Source: a virus. Taken from it: 61,854 nucleotides of DNA. Location of the stretch: positions 1 to 61,854 of IMG/VR virus record IMGVR_UViG_3300006071_000011. One strand, written 5' to 3'. The position numbers and the translations under genes are program-made. The notes under the pieces were generated by a model that saw only the letters and a list, made by a program, of their open reading frames with translations, was not told the origin of the DNA and ran no database searches. This document shows positions 28,301 through 35,457 of the stretch, piece by piece. Each line of letters starts with the position of its first letter. Positions within the stretch are counted from its first letter, which is position 1.

Positions 28301-29004
28301 CTCAATATGCTATGGATACTTATCAAGTAGGTGCTTTGAGTGACAATGGGTATGTTAATGTTACAGATTCTTCTGCAACATTCTTTAAAAACGAAATGCA
28401 AATTTATTCCAAATCATTGGAATCATCCGCATTATCTGGTAATCGTTCAAATAAAGTTCAAGTTCAATTTGAAAGCAACTCAATATATACATCTCCTTTA
28501 TTAGATTTGTCTTCAACATATTCTGTTCTTATTGATAATCTAGTTAATGCTGATGCAACAGGTGAAACTAATCCAAGAGGTGGTTCAGCACTTAATAAAT
28601 ATATTTCAGAAACAATTACACTTGCTCCAGGTCAAGCGGCTAATGACTTGAATGTTTATCTAACCAACTATCGCCCACCGGGAACAGATATTTTGGTTTA
28701 CTGTAAGTTAATGAACCAATATGATACGGATAATTTTGATAATAAACCTTGGATTCTAATGCCATATCAAGGTAATAGTGGTCAGGTATATTCATCAGCT
28801 TCCGATACATCAAACTATATTGACTTCTCATATGTATTACCAACATCAGTCTTGACAGGGCCTAGTGGGGAATTTCAATATACTCTTAATGGAACAACTT
28901 ATACAAACTTCCAATACTTTGCTATTAAGATTGTATTGTTGGCCAATAATCCTGCTTCGGTTCCAAAGGCATCCGAACTAAGAGCAATCGCATTACAATT
29001 ATAA
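22378..29004 (+). CDS. Giant baseplate/tail structural protein (DUF4815-type N-terminus) interrupted by an intein
   Basis: 2208 residues as translated, 2049 after predicted splicing. The N-terminus (YYRILFKPGYSVQARELTQL, then GTNIYKDGSIIIPGAF) matches a large structural protein common in cyanophage-type T4-like phages and often labelled DUF4815, probably a wedge-periphery or fibre-anchoring protein replacing T4 gp9/gp10. The body is beta-rich. Residues 1478-1636 are a mini-intein between PPPYS and CCMAYN. The region after the intein contains beta-sandwich-like repeats and ends LRAIALQL. It follows gp8 and precedes the fibre genes, supporting a peripheral baseplate role. Domain assignment moderate; intein call strong. 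Confidence 0.82.
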   Translation: MSFTDFNGANTYSNSANQIQSSLSTNFNVLPYYDDYDPAKEYYRILFKPGYSVQARELTQLQTMIQSQIKRFGTNIYKDGSIIIPGAFNIRSNYGDVKGNPLPYVKIKNTTPLGNTVNVQTFIGQTVTGASSNISAQVITVLDTDGTSTNTKTLYVQYLTASSANSQQRVFPAGETLTIANTITTAIVLDNDPVANTGYASWFEISEGVFFAKDHFIYFPTQSTILERYNPNPSSLVGFYVYEDIVTSSTDSSLLDPALQSSNYGAPGADRLRLDPELTVLPYGTTPPADFITLFAIANGNIQILNDQTQFNSINDAMAQRMYDVDGDFVVSGLGVQLQEHENNGVNNGRYTPAQGGNTDLLITSVSAGRAYVKGYSLTNPGKYDITITKPLDYQNVGIQVSSTAMGQYVTVNEFVGTWYADVGSRVYFYDTPNQRITNGGAPYGQKWSTGAVVGNQIGSAIVSSVEYVSGTKGYDAVYNVYLTDITMNSGYNFSQVLSLYYIGSGAHSGADIVGATFGTANTVIQATYPQPLLYYVGSSSTKTVRNVDGGGSVTYYYNQTGSSLSLTTFGNVSLTIATGLSGTQTLPYGNGYLSETEIADDIILTYQASTNIGPLWGGATVSTLGSACTTIHGVSTYFTYLNVGDKVEITGLSNTYYITAIANDSVMTLSAPVPATVTTNSIFKAYKTGDIANLNGVGVRNGLQRVVIATPTTLLIDMQEGYSNTVPVTVTYRMATEGIQEVPKTLTPGRYVLISVGSHPNGITGPYPLGFSDVYKIRNVIRKSGSQPTSLNDGTDVTSYFKLDNGQRDTMYDTASIVPIAGFVPGASDYLLVYFDYFLPNFGNYSGYFTIDSYNIDDFTVPTPTNAIRTEQIPIYISPSYRKSYDLRNYLDFRPVKLNIANDVTSASSPSLSVNPIKSTSFYYSNELFFPVPSTQLTYSYSYYLGRQDVLVGNKNGVLSVLKGTPAVTPVPPTALDTQMAIAIISLAPYPSLSPAYGNLIGRQDLACSVQTVSTKIYTMRDLGILDNRISNLEYYASLTLLESSAINMNITNANGLNRFKNGIFVDNFKDSSSSAILTNPDMRISFDPIELCIRPIYSSKPIYYDYLGGSETVMSNGKITFTYTENQYFSQPWVTRWMNLERNAYYYVGRMTLNPSDDVWVDTQYAPDQYVNITSQGALIDVTVGTGPAVPVSTAVQTTQWLGETWGAWTQFITGYTVYGTGWAATNEPSKTFSTYADAASYVDTWVHSYGKGGATIVQTTENDRIGASNFVTYQSGQAVGGYNVIDTSIIPYIQPQDIIVNVSNLKPNSRMYSFFDTVHVDAYCTPLTEEQFNAVSRVNTYTTAGVQNPQVSTLLSTSGWAKMGDPLIVNPDGTLYFSFKIFDTVKNPGTPKFQTGQRVMLIQDDLALNPGTLSVAQDVTTWAQAYFFAQGTQQTLQETVYSTNSVQYTSTPLQQSYLSYANTTIVNTTPPPYSCFNPEAKVLMADKTWKPISDVNIGEKVIGANGDINTVMKSRTINVGDRKMVKFQEGFYATDDHIFLTDKGWKTWDPKSVIRKNGTNQHILEGENREEGIDPLDKLKIVDMESDDKINFKFVDYKTLGTEIVDFDPDYTVYDLTLSGDSTYIVEGYVVHNCCMAYNVNIKVPSDEEGVYCLGYDVFVQAKSATRDLWFEIRTLDAAGQITNTQLPGSYVYIKNADIPVSTNGINNPLQIRFPYPVFLNNNRSYAFTIHGTAGAGGLVDPDTYLWVAQLGQQDRNNGASFNNRQQYGNFYFTNDNITWNLITDTDLTINVYTATFNQGVATCTLGEQGIEKWYLSDVSASFGSLINDHFVSGDTLTLSGVSGTITVGDTLTGNVSGATAAGQLISVSGSNYQTSNTRYQLGEKVTATSGGQGIVAGIANNSAVLTFYNDNYSNVYVEMSHSTGGFKVGDWIQDTRSGGYAFHAKITDILNYTYSGAQFQPDILNFTKTGSQYAMDTYQVGALSDNGYVNVTDSSATFFKNEMQIYSKSLESSALSGNRSNKVQVQFESNSIYTSPLLDLSSTYSVLIDNLVNADATGETNPRGGSALNKYISETITLAPGQAANDLNVYLTNYRPPGTDILVYCKLMNQYDTDNFDNKPWILMPYQGNSGQVYSSASDTSNYIDFSYVLPTSVLTGPSGEFQYTLNGTTYTNFQYFAIKIVLLANNPASVPKASELRAIALQL
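26809..27285 (+). other. Mini-intein (Hint domain), 159 residues, in the giant structural protein
   Basis: It starts with Cys (SCFNPEAKVLM), the N-terminal splicing block. The block-B-like YATDDHIFLTDKGW carries the His. Near the end come YDLTLSGDSTYIVEG and the terminal VVHN, followed by Cys as the +1 residue. All key splicing residues are present: C1, block-B His, penultimate His, terminal Asn, C+1. No homing-endonuclease domain fits in 159 residues, so it is a mini-intein that could splice but not move itself. Confidence 0.93.
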
Positions 29005-29012
29005 GGTGAAAC

Positions 29013-29210
29013 ATGTCTAAAAAAACTGAAATTCATGGTATTTACAAAGAGCGTGAAGGAGTTCTGATAAATAAGGATATAGATGCACTTCAGGCATATA
29101 AAATAAAAATGCAAAAGATGAAAGAAACGGACATCTTACGAGAAGATGTTTCTGAACTAAAAAAAGATATAGAAGAAATTAAGAATTTGTTAAAAGGATT
29201 GGTAAAGTAA
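29013..29210 (+). CDS. Small coiled-coil protein, 65 aa
   Basis: 65 charged residues. The second half (DILREDVSELKKDIEEIKNLLKGL) has clear heptad spacing of Leu and Ile, predicting a coiled coil. It lies between the giant structural gene and the first fibre gene, abutting the latter exactly, and has AAGGTG upstream. Similar short proteins occupy this slot in other T4-like phages and may be virion parts. No specific function can be given. Confidence 0.65.
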   Translation: MSKKTEIHGIYKEREGVLINKDIDALQAYKIKMQKMKETDILREDVSELKKDIEEIKNLLKGLVK

Positions 29211-31097
29211 ATGGGAATCGCAAACGTTAACCTAACTGATACATTTGGTACCTGGCTTTCTAAAACAAACCAGGTAATTTTATATGCTGGTGAGTTGAAC
29301 GCATTTGCAAATCTGATTTTTGACACAACTAATATTGCTTTTGATACTACAAACGCCTGTTATACAATGGCTAATGCTAACTACGTAGTAACTAATATTG
29401 CTTTTGATACCACCAATTCTGCTTATACATTAACAAATGCAGCCTTTGATGTAACCAATTCTTCATATAGAACCGCTAATTCTGGTTATCTTTTAACCAA
29501 TGCTACTTATAATGCAGTAAACTCAGCATTTGGTGTAATCAATGCAGCATATACCATGGGTAATGCTAACTATGTGGTAACCAATTCCGTATTTGGGCAA
29601 TCTAATACAGATAACGTCCGTTTGTCTGCGGCCTATGTAATGGCCAACATGAACTTTACGGTTACTAATGCTGCTTATACAAGTTCTAACTCTGCTTATG
29701 TGGTGGTTAATTCAGCATATATTATGGCCAATGCAAATTATGTCGTAACCAATTCCGTATTTACACAGTCAAATACGGATAACGTAAGACTTACCGCAGC
29801 ATACAATTCTGTAAATATCAATTTTATCACAACTAATTCATCGTATACCACAGCAAACCTAGGATATAATCAAGCAAATATTGCTCTCGCTTTTTGTAAT
29901 GCTCTTAACTCTCAGGGTGTTACTACAATTGCAACAAACCTTGCTTGCTTCAACCAATCAAATTCCGAATTTGTTGTAATCAATTCTGCTTATACCATGG
30001 CCAATGCTAACTATGTGGTAACTAACGCCGCATTTACACAGTCAAATACGGATAACGTCCGTTTGTCCGCTGCATATGTAATGGCCAACATGAACTTTAC
30101 GGTTACTAACGCAGCATATGTTATGGGCAATAGTAATTATTTAACCACTAATGCTGTATTCGCAAAAGCAAATACAAATGCTAATAATATTTCAAATACT
30201 GCTATTTCAGCCAATAACTATGCTGGTGCTATGTCTAATAGTTCCAACGGTTATGCTGGATTCATGGCTAATAGTTCCAACTCATATTCAGCAGCAACAT
30301 ACTTCAAAAAGAGTGGTGGTGCTATTTCTGGTGATATTTCTGTTGCAGGTAACCTTATCGTTTCTGGTGCTACAACGTATGCTAGTAGTCAGCAATTGCT
30401 CATTGGTGATAACATTGTTGTTATTAATGCTCAATTGGCCAACAATTCACCACCTTTATCTGTCAACTCAGGTATAGTTATCAATCGTGGTACAAGCCCA
30501 AATACATTCTTAGGATGGATTGAATCAACAGGTTTCTGGTCTGTAACAAATGATGGTTATAATTATGATAGTATTGCATTATCCTCAAACGTTGTTGCTG
30601 CATTTAATAGAGCAAATAGTGTTGCACTAAGTGCTAACAGTTTCATACAAACAACTAATACATATCTTCAAAATTGGACATCTTCTAATTTCTTATCAAG
30701 CGCAGTAGCAGCAAGCACTTATGCACCTCTTGCTAGCCCGACCATTTCTAGCCCAACTTTTACCGGAACCATAAATATGTCCGGTGCAGGGTTCTTACAG
30801 CAAACTTTGACATACGGAAGCACAATTAATTGGAATACGTCTTCAGGTACAGTTGCAACTGTAACACTCACAGGTAATGCTACACTCGCTACACCTACCA
30901 ATTTAAAAGTAGGAACATATATACTCCATGTATATCAAGATTCAACAGGTTCTAGAACACTTTCATTTAGTACCGCATTTAAATGGCCAGGAGCTGCTGC
31001 ACCTCCTTTATCCACATCAGCTGGTGCACATGATATCTTCTCATTCATTTGTGATGGAACTTATCTTTATGGATCATTCTTACCAGGAGTAGGATAA
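29211..31097 (+). CDS. Fibre/tail structural protein with heptad Asn repeats and adhesin-like tip
   Basis: 628 residues. The N-terminus NVNLTDTFGTWLSKTNQVI resembles the attachment segment of cyanophage-type fibres. Residues ~45-330 are 7-residue repeats of the form (A/T)N(A/S)x(Y/F)xx. Then comes a module shared with other genes here (GDISVAGNLIVSG, LLIGDNIVVINAQL, INRGTSPNTFLGW). The C-terminus (GTYILHVYQDSTGSRTLSF, HDIFSFICDGTYLYGS) looks like a beta-sandwich tip. Probably a homotrimeric fibre for host contact. The repeats are also repeated at DNA level. Confidence 0.75.
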   Translation: MGIANVNLTDTFGTWLSKTNQVILYAGELNAFANLIFDTTNIAFDTTNACYTMANANYVVTNIAFDTTNSAYTLTNAAFDVTNSSYRTANSGYLLTNATYNAVNSAFGVINAAYTMGNANYVVTNSVFGQSNTDNVRLSAAYVMANMNFTVTNAAYTSSNSAYVVVNSAYIMANANYVVTNSVFTQSNTDNVRLTAAYNSVNINFITTNSSYTTANLGYNQANIALAFCNALNSQGVTTIATNLACFNQSNSEFVVINSAYTMANANYVVTNAAFTQSNTDNVRLSAAYVMANMNFTVTNAAYVMGNSNYLTTNAVFAKANTNANNISNTAISANNYAGAMSNSSNGYAGFMANSSNSYSAATYFKKSGGAISGDISVAGNLIVSGATTYASSQQLLIGDNIVVINAQLANNSPPLSVNSGIVINRGTSPNTFLGWIESTGFWSVTNDGYNYDSIALSSNVVAAFNRANSVALSANSFIQTTNTYLQNWTSSNFLSSAVAASTYAPLASPTISSPTFTGTINMSGAGFLQQTLTYGSTINWNTSSGTVATVTLTGNATLATPTNLKVGTYILHVYQDSTGSRTLSFSTAFKWPGAAAPPLSTSAGAHDIFSFICDGTYLYGSFLPGVG

Positions 31098-31098
31098 A

Positions 31099-31440
31099 TT
31101 GTCCGAATACGTAGAACTCTATATGGATCAGGGTACCGATTTCAGTACCACAATTCAAATTAATAGTGAAGATAATAATTTAGCACAAAATTTGACTGGA
31201 TATATTGTAACAAGCACGATGAGGAAGTCTATTCTTTCTCAAAATATAACTGCTACCTTGGTTTGCACTATTCCATATGCTAATTCTGGTGAAATCTTTG
31301 TAGAACTAGATGCTGCTAATACGGCCAATATAGAGGCTGGAACATATTTCTTTGATGTTAAAGTGAATGATACTGTTGCTGGATTAAGATCCAGACTTAT
31401 TGAAGGTCTTATGTTTGTAACACCATCAATAACACAATAG
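31099..31440 (+). CDS. Small conserved structural protein, TTG start
   Basis: 113 residues starting at TTG, one base after the preceding stop and after an AGGAGT site (31086-31091). The sequence SEYVELYMDQGTDFSTTIQI...GYIVTSTMRKSI...FFDVKVNDTVAG is a small all-beta protein common in the fibre region of T4-like cyanophages, often in virions. No ATG fits. It may be a fibre connector or capping protein; role inferred from position. Confidence 0.7.
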   Translation: MSEYVELYMDQGTDFSTTIQINSEDNNLAQNLTGYIVTSTMRKSILSQNITATLVCTIPYANSGEIFVELDAANTANIEAGTYFFDVKVNDTVAGLRSRLIEGLMFVTPSITQ

Positions 31441-31450
31441 GTAAACGAAC

Positions 31451-31660
31451 ATGGCTAAGATAACAGTAACTACCACACCTAAAAATCGTATTTTGATAAA
31501 TACCTTTAATGGCGTGGGTGCTGGCGGAGTGCAGGAACTCGTTCAACTTAAAGATGTTGACGCTAGCCATATAGCAAATAACGAAACTGTCGTTTACGAT
31601 GCGCAAAGTGGAAAGTTTAAAATAGAAACATTGCCCATCTTAGACGGAGGAGAATTTTAA
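31451..31660 (+). CDS. Small fibre-associated protein, 69 aa, LDGGEF C-terminus
   Basis: MAKITVTTTPKNRI...VQELVQLKDVDASHIANNETVVYDAQSGKF ends in LPILDGGEF. The next gene ends in MLDGGSF, so the LDGGxF tail seems to be a shared assembly or attachment motif of this locus. The protein is all-beta by pattern. It lies 10 bases after the preceding stop. Likely a virion component; function unknown. Confidence 0.65.
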   Translation: MAKITVTTTPKNRILINTFNGVGAGGVQELVQLKDVDASHIANNETVVYDAQSGKFKIETLPILDGGEF

Positions 31661-31663
31661 GAT

Positions 31664-32794
31664 ATGACAGCAAGTAATACAATCATCCAGATCAAACGAT
31701 CTTCATCAACACCAGTTCCAATAGATGGATCACTAAATCCAGCGGAACTTGCGTATTCCTATAATTCTGAAAAACTATTTATAGGTAATGCAGCTGGCGA
31801 TGGCGTTATAGCCATTGGCGGTCAGTTTTTCATTGATCAACAGAACAGTATTTACGATTTAGTTAATGCTGCTTATGCACAAGCAAATACTTCTTCTGAT
31901 ACAGCTTTTATATTTGACCTATTAAATGTAACATTTAATACCACTAATTCTGCATACACTCTTGCTAATGCTAACTTTGATGTTACCAATGCGGCATATG
32001 GATTAGCAAATTCCAATTATGATGTTACCAATGCAGCATACACTCTTGCCAATGCTAATTTTGACGTTACCAATGCAGCATATACACTGGCCAATGCTAA
32101 CTTTGATGTAGCAAATGCTGCTTATGGTTATGCAAACGCATCTAATACTTGGGCAAATACAACATTTGTAAAATTGTCTTTACCTGGACAAACACAAACG
32201 ATTGCAAGTGATATTGCTATTACAGGTAATCTTAATGTAACTGGTACAACCACTTATGTTAATACAACAACAGCTCAAGTAGGCACTAATCTTCTTATTT
32301 TGGATGCAGAGTTACCAAGCACAGATGCACCATATATGTTGCAATCTGGTTTCCAAGTTAACCGTGGTTCATCTACCAATACATATCTCGTTTGGGACGA
32401 ATCATTTACTAAATGGGCCTTTTCAAATGACGGTCTAACTGAACTATTCATTGCTTCTAATACAGACATTGAGGCCGGTAATTCTTATGCATCAGCAGTT
32501 GGCGTTGCTGCTAACGTTTATGCTGCGGCAGTTGGTGTATCTGCTAATGTTTATGCCGATGGAGTAGGATCAGCTGCAAATACAAATGCTGCTAATGCAT
32601 CCTACATTAATACAGGAACACTAGCAGTTTCTTATGGCGGTACAGGAGTAGGTACATTCACCGTAAACGGTATACTATACGGTAATACAACAGGTCCTTT
32701 GAACGTAACTGCTGCTGGTACATCAGGTCAAGTATTACAGGCTGATACACTCGGTGTTCCATTCTTCGGTATGCTAGACGGAGGTTCTTTCTAA
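31664..32794 (+). CDS. Fibre protein with heptad Asn repeats, LDGGSF C-terminus
   Basis: 376 residues. The N-terminal TIIQIKRSSSTPVPIDGSLNPAELAYS... is a typical phage fibre start, shared with the gene at 33471. Heptad repeats such as TNAAYTLANANFDV occupy residues ~65-165. The shared NLNVTGTTTYVN / SGFQVNRGSSTNTYLVWDES module follows, then an Ala/Asn-rich segment and the LDGGSF end. GGAGGAG within the preceding gene is the ribosome site. Likely a shorter paralogue of the large fibres. Confidence 0.75.
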   Translation: MTASNTIIQIKRSSSTPVPIDGSLNPAELAYSYNSEKLFIGNAAGDGVIAIGGQFFIDQQNSIYDLVNAAYAQANTSSDTAFIFDLLNVTFNTTNSAYTLANANFDVTNAAYGLANSNYDVTNAAYTLANANFDVTNAAYTLANANFDVANAAYGYANASNTWANTTFVKLSLPGQTQTIASDIAITGNLNVTGTTTYVNTTTAQVGTNLLILDAELPSTDAPYMLQSGFQVNRGSSTNTYLVWDESFTKWAFSNDGLTELFIASNTDIEAGNSYASAVGVAANVYAAAVGVSANVYADGVGSAANTNAANASYINTGTLAVSYGGTGVGTFTVNGILYGNTTGPLNVTAAGTSGQVLQADTLGVPFFGMLDGGSF

Positions 32795-32823
32795 TTTTTT
32801 AACTCGTAAACTGGAGATTGGTT

Positions 32824-33471
32824 ATGTCGGATTCAAGTGCTTTTGTTAATTCTTATATTGAAAATGCGATTGGAATGTTACATGAAAATATAAGTACCAT
32901 TCTACAATTAAAAACGCAGACAAAATTATCAAATGATATAGCAAAAGCAAAAGTTGAAGAAGTAATAAAACTCCAAGAAGAGTTGAATAAAGTTAAATCC
33001 GAATTGGAAATGAGTAAGTCCGACCTACAATCAAAGTTGGACTTTACTCGTTCCGATTTGGAAGGAAAATTAAGTAATACTCGCACAGAACTGCAAAAAA
33101 CTAAAACAATTGACAATGAGCAAATAAATAATGCTCGTAAAGATGCCAAAAGATGGGAAGATGAATGTAATGCATTGAAAAATAAAGTATCAGTTTTAGA
33201 TACTTTGACTAATCAATTCAATGATGTAAAAAAGCAACTTATTGATAAAAATAATGAATTTAATTCTTTAAAAGAAAAATATGATAGTTTACAAAACTTA
33301 TCTACTGAATTAGATGAACTGAAAAAATTACTTGATGAAAAAGAAAAACAAATAGAAATACTTGAAAATCAAAATGTTAAAAAATCGTCTCAATCTTTTC
33401 CTAAAAAAAGTATAAATACCAAAAACATTGTTTCATCTGTAGAACCGGAAGAGAAAGCTGACGATTTTTAA
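32824..33471 (+). CDS. Long coiled-coil protein in the fibre locus
   Basis: 215 residues from the ATG at 32824, 7 bases after GGAG; an upstream in-frame TTG at 32818 is less well placed. Almost all of residues 35-185 are charged heptads (KVEEVIKLQEELNKVKSELEM, DELKKLLDEKEKQIEILENQ). A short Ser/Lys-rich tail follows. It overlaps the next fibre gene by one base (TAATG). It may be a trimerisation chaperone or rod component; no homology recognised. Confidence 0.6.
   Translation: MSDSSAFVNSYIENAIGMLHENISTILQLKTQTKLSNDIAKAKVEEVIKLQEELNKVKSELEMSKSDLQSKLDFTRSDLEGKLSNTRTELQKTKTIDNEQINNARKDAKRWEDECNALKNKVSVLDTLTNQFNDVKKQLIDKNNEFNSLKEKYDSLQNLSTELDELKKLLDEKEKQIEILENQNVKKSSQSFPKKSINTKNIVSSVEPEEKADDF
33411..33418 (+). 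promoter_or_regulatory. Possible late promoter (TATAAATA) inside the coiled-coil gene
   Basis: An exact TATAAATA lies 53 bases before the next fibre start but within coding sequence. It could serve the fibre gene at 33471; chance occurrence is possible. Confidence 0.35.
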
Positions 33472-35396
33472 TGTCAAACACAGTAATTCAACTTAAAAGT
33501 TCCGGCGTACCGTCTCATATACCAAATAGCCTGTCCAATGGTGAGATTGCTCTTAACTATGCTGATGGTAAATTTTATTATAAAAACGTTACAGGACAAA
33601 TTGTAAGTTTTTCTGGTTCTGGTAATGTTTATAGTTTTGCTACTATTAATGCCAATAACTCTCTTATTACAGCACTAAGTAATAGTTCAGTTCTTTCTAT
33701 AGTTCCAGGTCAAAATATTGGTATTACTTCCGATATTATCAACGACATCATAACTATTAGTGCTAATCTAAAACCAGCATTTGACATTGCCAATGTCGCG
33801 TTTGACTATGCTAATACTCTTTCAGGTGGATTAAATTTTACAGACATTAGTAATAGAGCAAACCTTGCTTTAGATGGAGCAAATGCAGCATTTGACATTG
33901 CTGCTGCTGCTTATTTTGCTGCTAATTCTGTTTATGATGTTGCTAATGCTGCCTTTGAATCTGCCAATAATGTTGCTCCTCAGGTTGCTCCTGCATTTAA
34001 TACTGCTAATGCAGCATTTGATAAAGCAAACTCTGCAAATTCTCTAGCATACAATACTGGTATAGGTGCTAATGGATATACAGTTTCAGTTGGTGCTGCC
34101 GGTAATGCTTATGCAAATCTTGTAGGAACATCTGCTAATAGTTATACAGATACATCCACAAATGCTGCTAATAACTATTCCGGCCAGATGGCAAATAGTT
34201 CCAATTCTTATGCTAGAACGTTTGCAAATACGGTAGGTGTAAATGCAAACACTTGGGCCAATACCGTTGGTGCCTCGGGCAATGCTTATGCTAATCTAAT
34301 TGGTACCTCTGGTAATTCTTATACGGACCTATCCACCGCCTCATCTAATAACCATTCCGGTGCAATGGTCAATTCTGCTAATGCCTATGCATCTGCAACA
34401 TATTTTCCTTATGCGGGTGGAACAGTTACAGGTGATGTTTCTGTATCTGGTAATCTTACCGTCAAAGGTACCACTCTTTATGCCAATGTTCAGAAACTTT
34501 TAGTAGGTGATAACACTATTGTCTTAAATGCTGAACTACCATCAGGTTCAGCACCACTCGGTGTAAATAGTGGTTTATCAATTAATAGAGGCACAAGTTC
34601 TAATACATATCTTGTTTGGGATGAATCAGCAACTAAGTGGGCTTTTACTAATGATGGTTCTAAAGAATTATACATAGCTTCTAATACAGACATTGAATCT
34701 TCCAATAACTATTCAGGTCAGATGGCCAATAGTGCTAATGGTTATGCTACTACAGTAGGTATTTCAGGTAATGTATATGCCAATTTAATTGGAACATCAG
34801 GTAATTCATATACAAATTTATCCACATCTTCCGCAAATAACTATGCTGGATATTTATCAAATACCGTATATGGTTATGTAAACACCTCTATGACAATTGC
34901 TAATGCAGCATTTGATAATTCCAATACTTCATATAATCTGACAAATGCAACCTATACCGCTGTTAATTCAGCATTTGGTGTTATCAACACGGCATTTACA
35001 ACTGCTAACAATGCTCTTGCAAATAATTCTGGTAGTGTATTTAATGGTGACCTGATAATTACAGGAAGTGTAACAGTAGGATCTTCCAAACTTACAAACT
35101 TTACATTAACAACATCTTCAAATAATGACCAAATTCTAGACCATTTCCAAACAACTTCATATCGTTCGGCTCATTATACTATTACAATTGACGCTGGTGT
35201 TGAATGGGAAACCACACAGATTTCTCTAATTCATAATAGCACAGATACATTTATTACAGAATATGGATTGTTATATACTTCCAACATTCTTGCTACATTT
35301 AGTGCATCTGTTACTTTAGGTGAAGTTAGATTAAATGTTGTTCCTAAGTATGCTTCTTCTACAATTAGAGTATTAAGAACAACACTTGATGATTAA
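33471..35396 (+). CDS. Fibre protein, heptad repeats and shared fibre module
   Basis: 641 residues. It starts like the 31664 gene (SNTVIQLKSSGVPSHIPNSL...). Residues ~105-300 are (A/T)NxA(Y/F) and GNAYANLVG repeats. A GDVSVSGNLTVKGTTLY / LLVGDNTIVLNAELPSG / INRGTSSNTYLVWDES module follows. The C-terminus (TSYRSAHYTITIDAGVEWETTQ, IRVLRTTLDD) is a different, compact beta domain seen in cyanophage-type fibres. Four related fibres in one locus suggest duplication and exchange of tips. Confidence 0.75.
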   Translation: MSNTVIQLKSSGVPSHIPNSLSNGEIALNYADGKFYYKNVTGQIVSFSGSGNVYSFATINANNSLITALSNSSVLSIVPGQNIGITSDIINDIITISANLKPAFDIANVAFDYANTLSGGLNFTDISNRANLALDGANAAFDIAAAAYFAANSVYDVANAAFESANNVAPQVAPAFNTANAAFDKANSANSLAYNTGIGANGYTVSVGAAGNAYANLVGTSANSYTDTSTNAANNYSGQMANSSNSYARTFANTVGVNANTWANTVGASGNAYANLIGTSGNSYTDLSTASSNNHSGAMVNSANAYASATYFPYAGGTVTGDVSVSGNLTVKGTTLYANVQKLLVGDNTIVLNAELPSGSAPLGVNSGLSINRGTSSNTYLVWDESATKWAFTNDGSKELYIASNTDIESSNNYSGQMANSANGYATTVGISGNVYANLIGTSGNSYTNLSTSSANNYAGYLSNTVYGYVNTSMTIANAAFDNSNTSYNLTNATYTAVNSAFGVINTAFTTANNALANNSGSVFNGDLIITGSVTVGSSKLTNFTLTTSSNNDQILDHFQTTSYRSAHYTITIDAGVEWETTQISLIHNSTDTFITEYGLLYTSNILATFSASVTLGEVRLNVVPKYASSTIRVLRTTLDD

Positions 35397-35416
35397 GGTA
35401 TTAAAAATAAAAATTA

Positions 35417-35424
35417 TATAAATA
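35417..35424 (+). promoter_or_regulatory. T4-type late promoter (TATAAATA) before the largest fibre
   Basis: An exact TATAAATA in the 61-base gap between fibre genes, 33 bases before the GTG start at 35458. Confidence 0.72.
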
Positions 35425-35457
35425 GATCAAATAGACATTTAGGGGAAAGGGAACCAA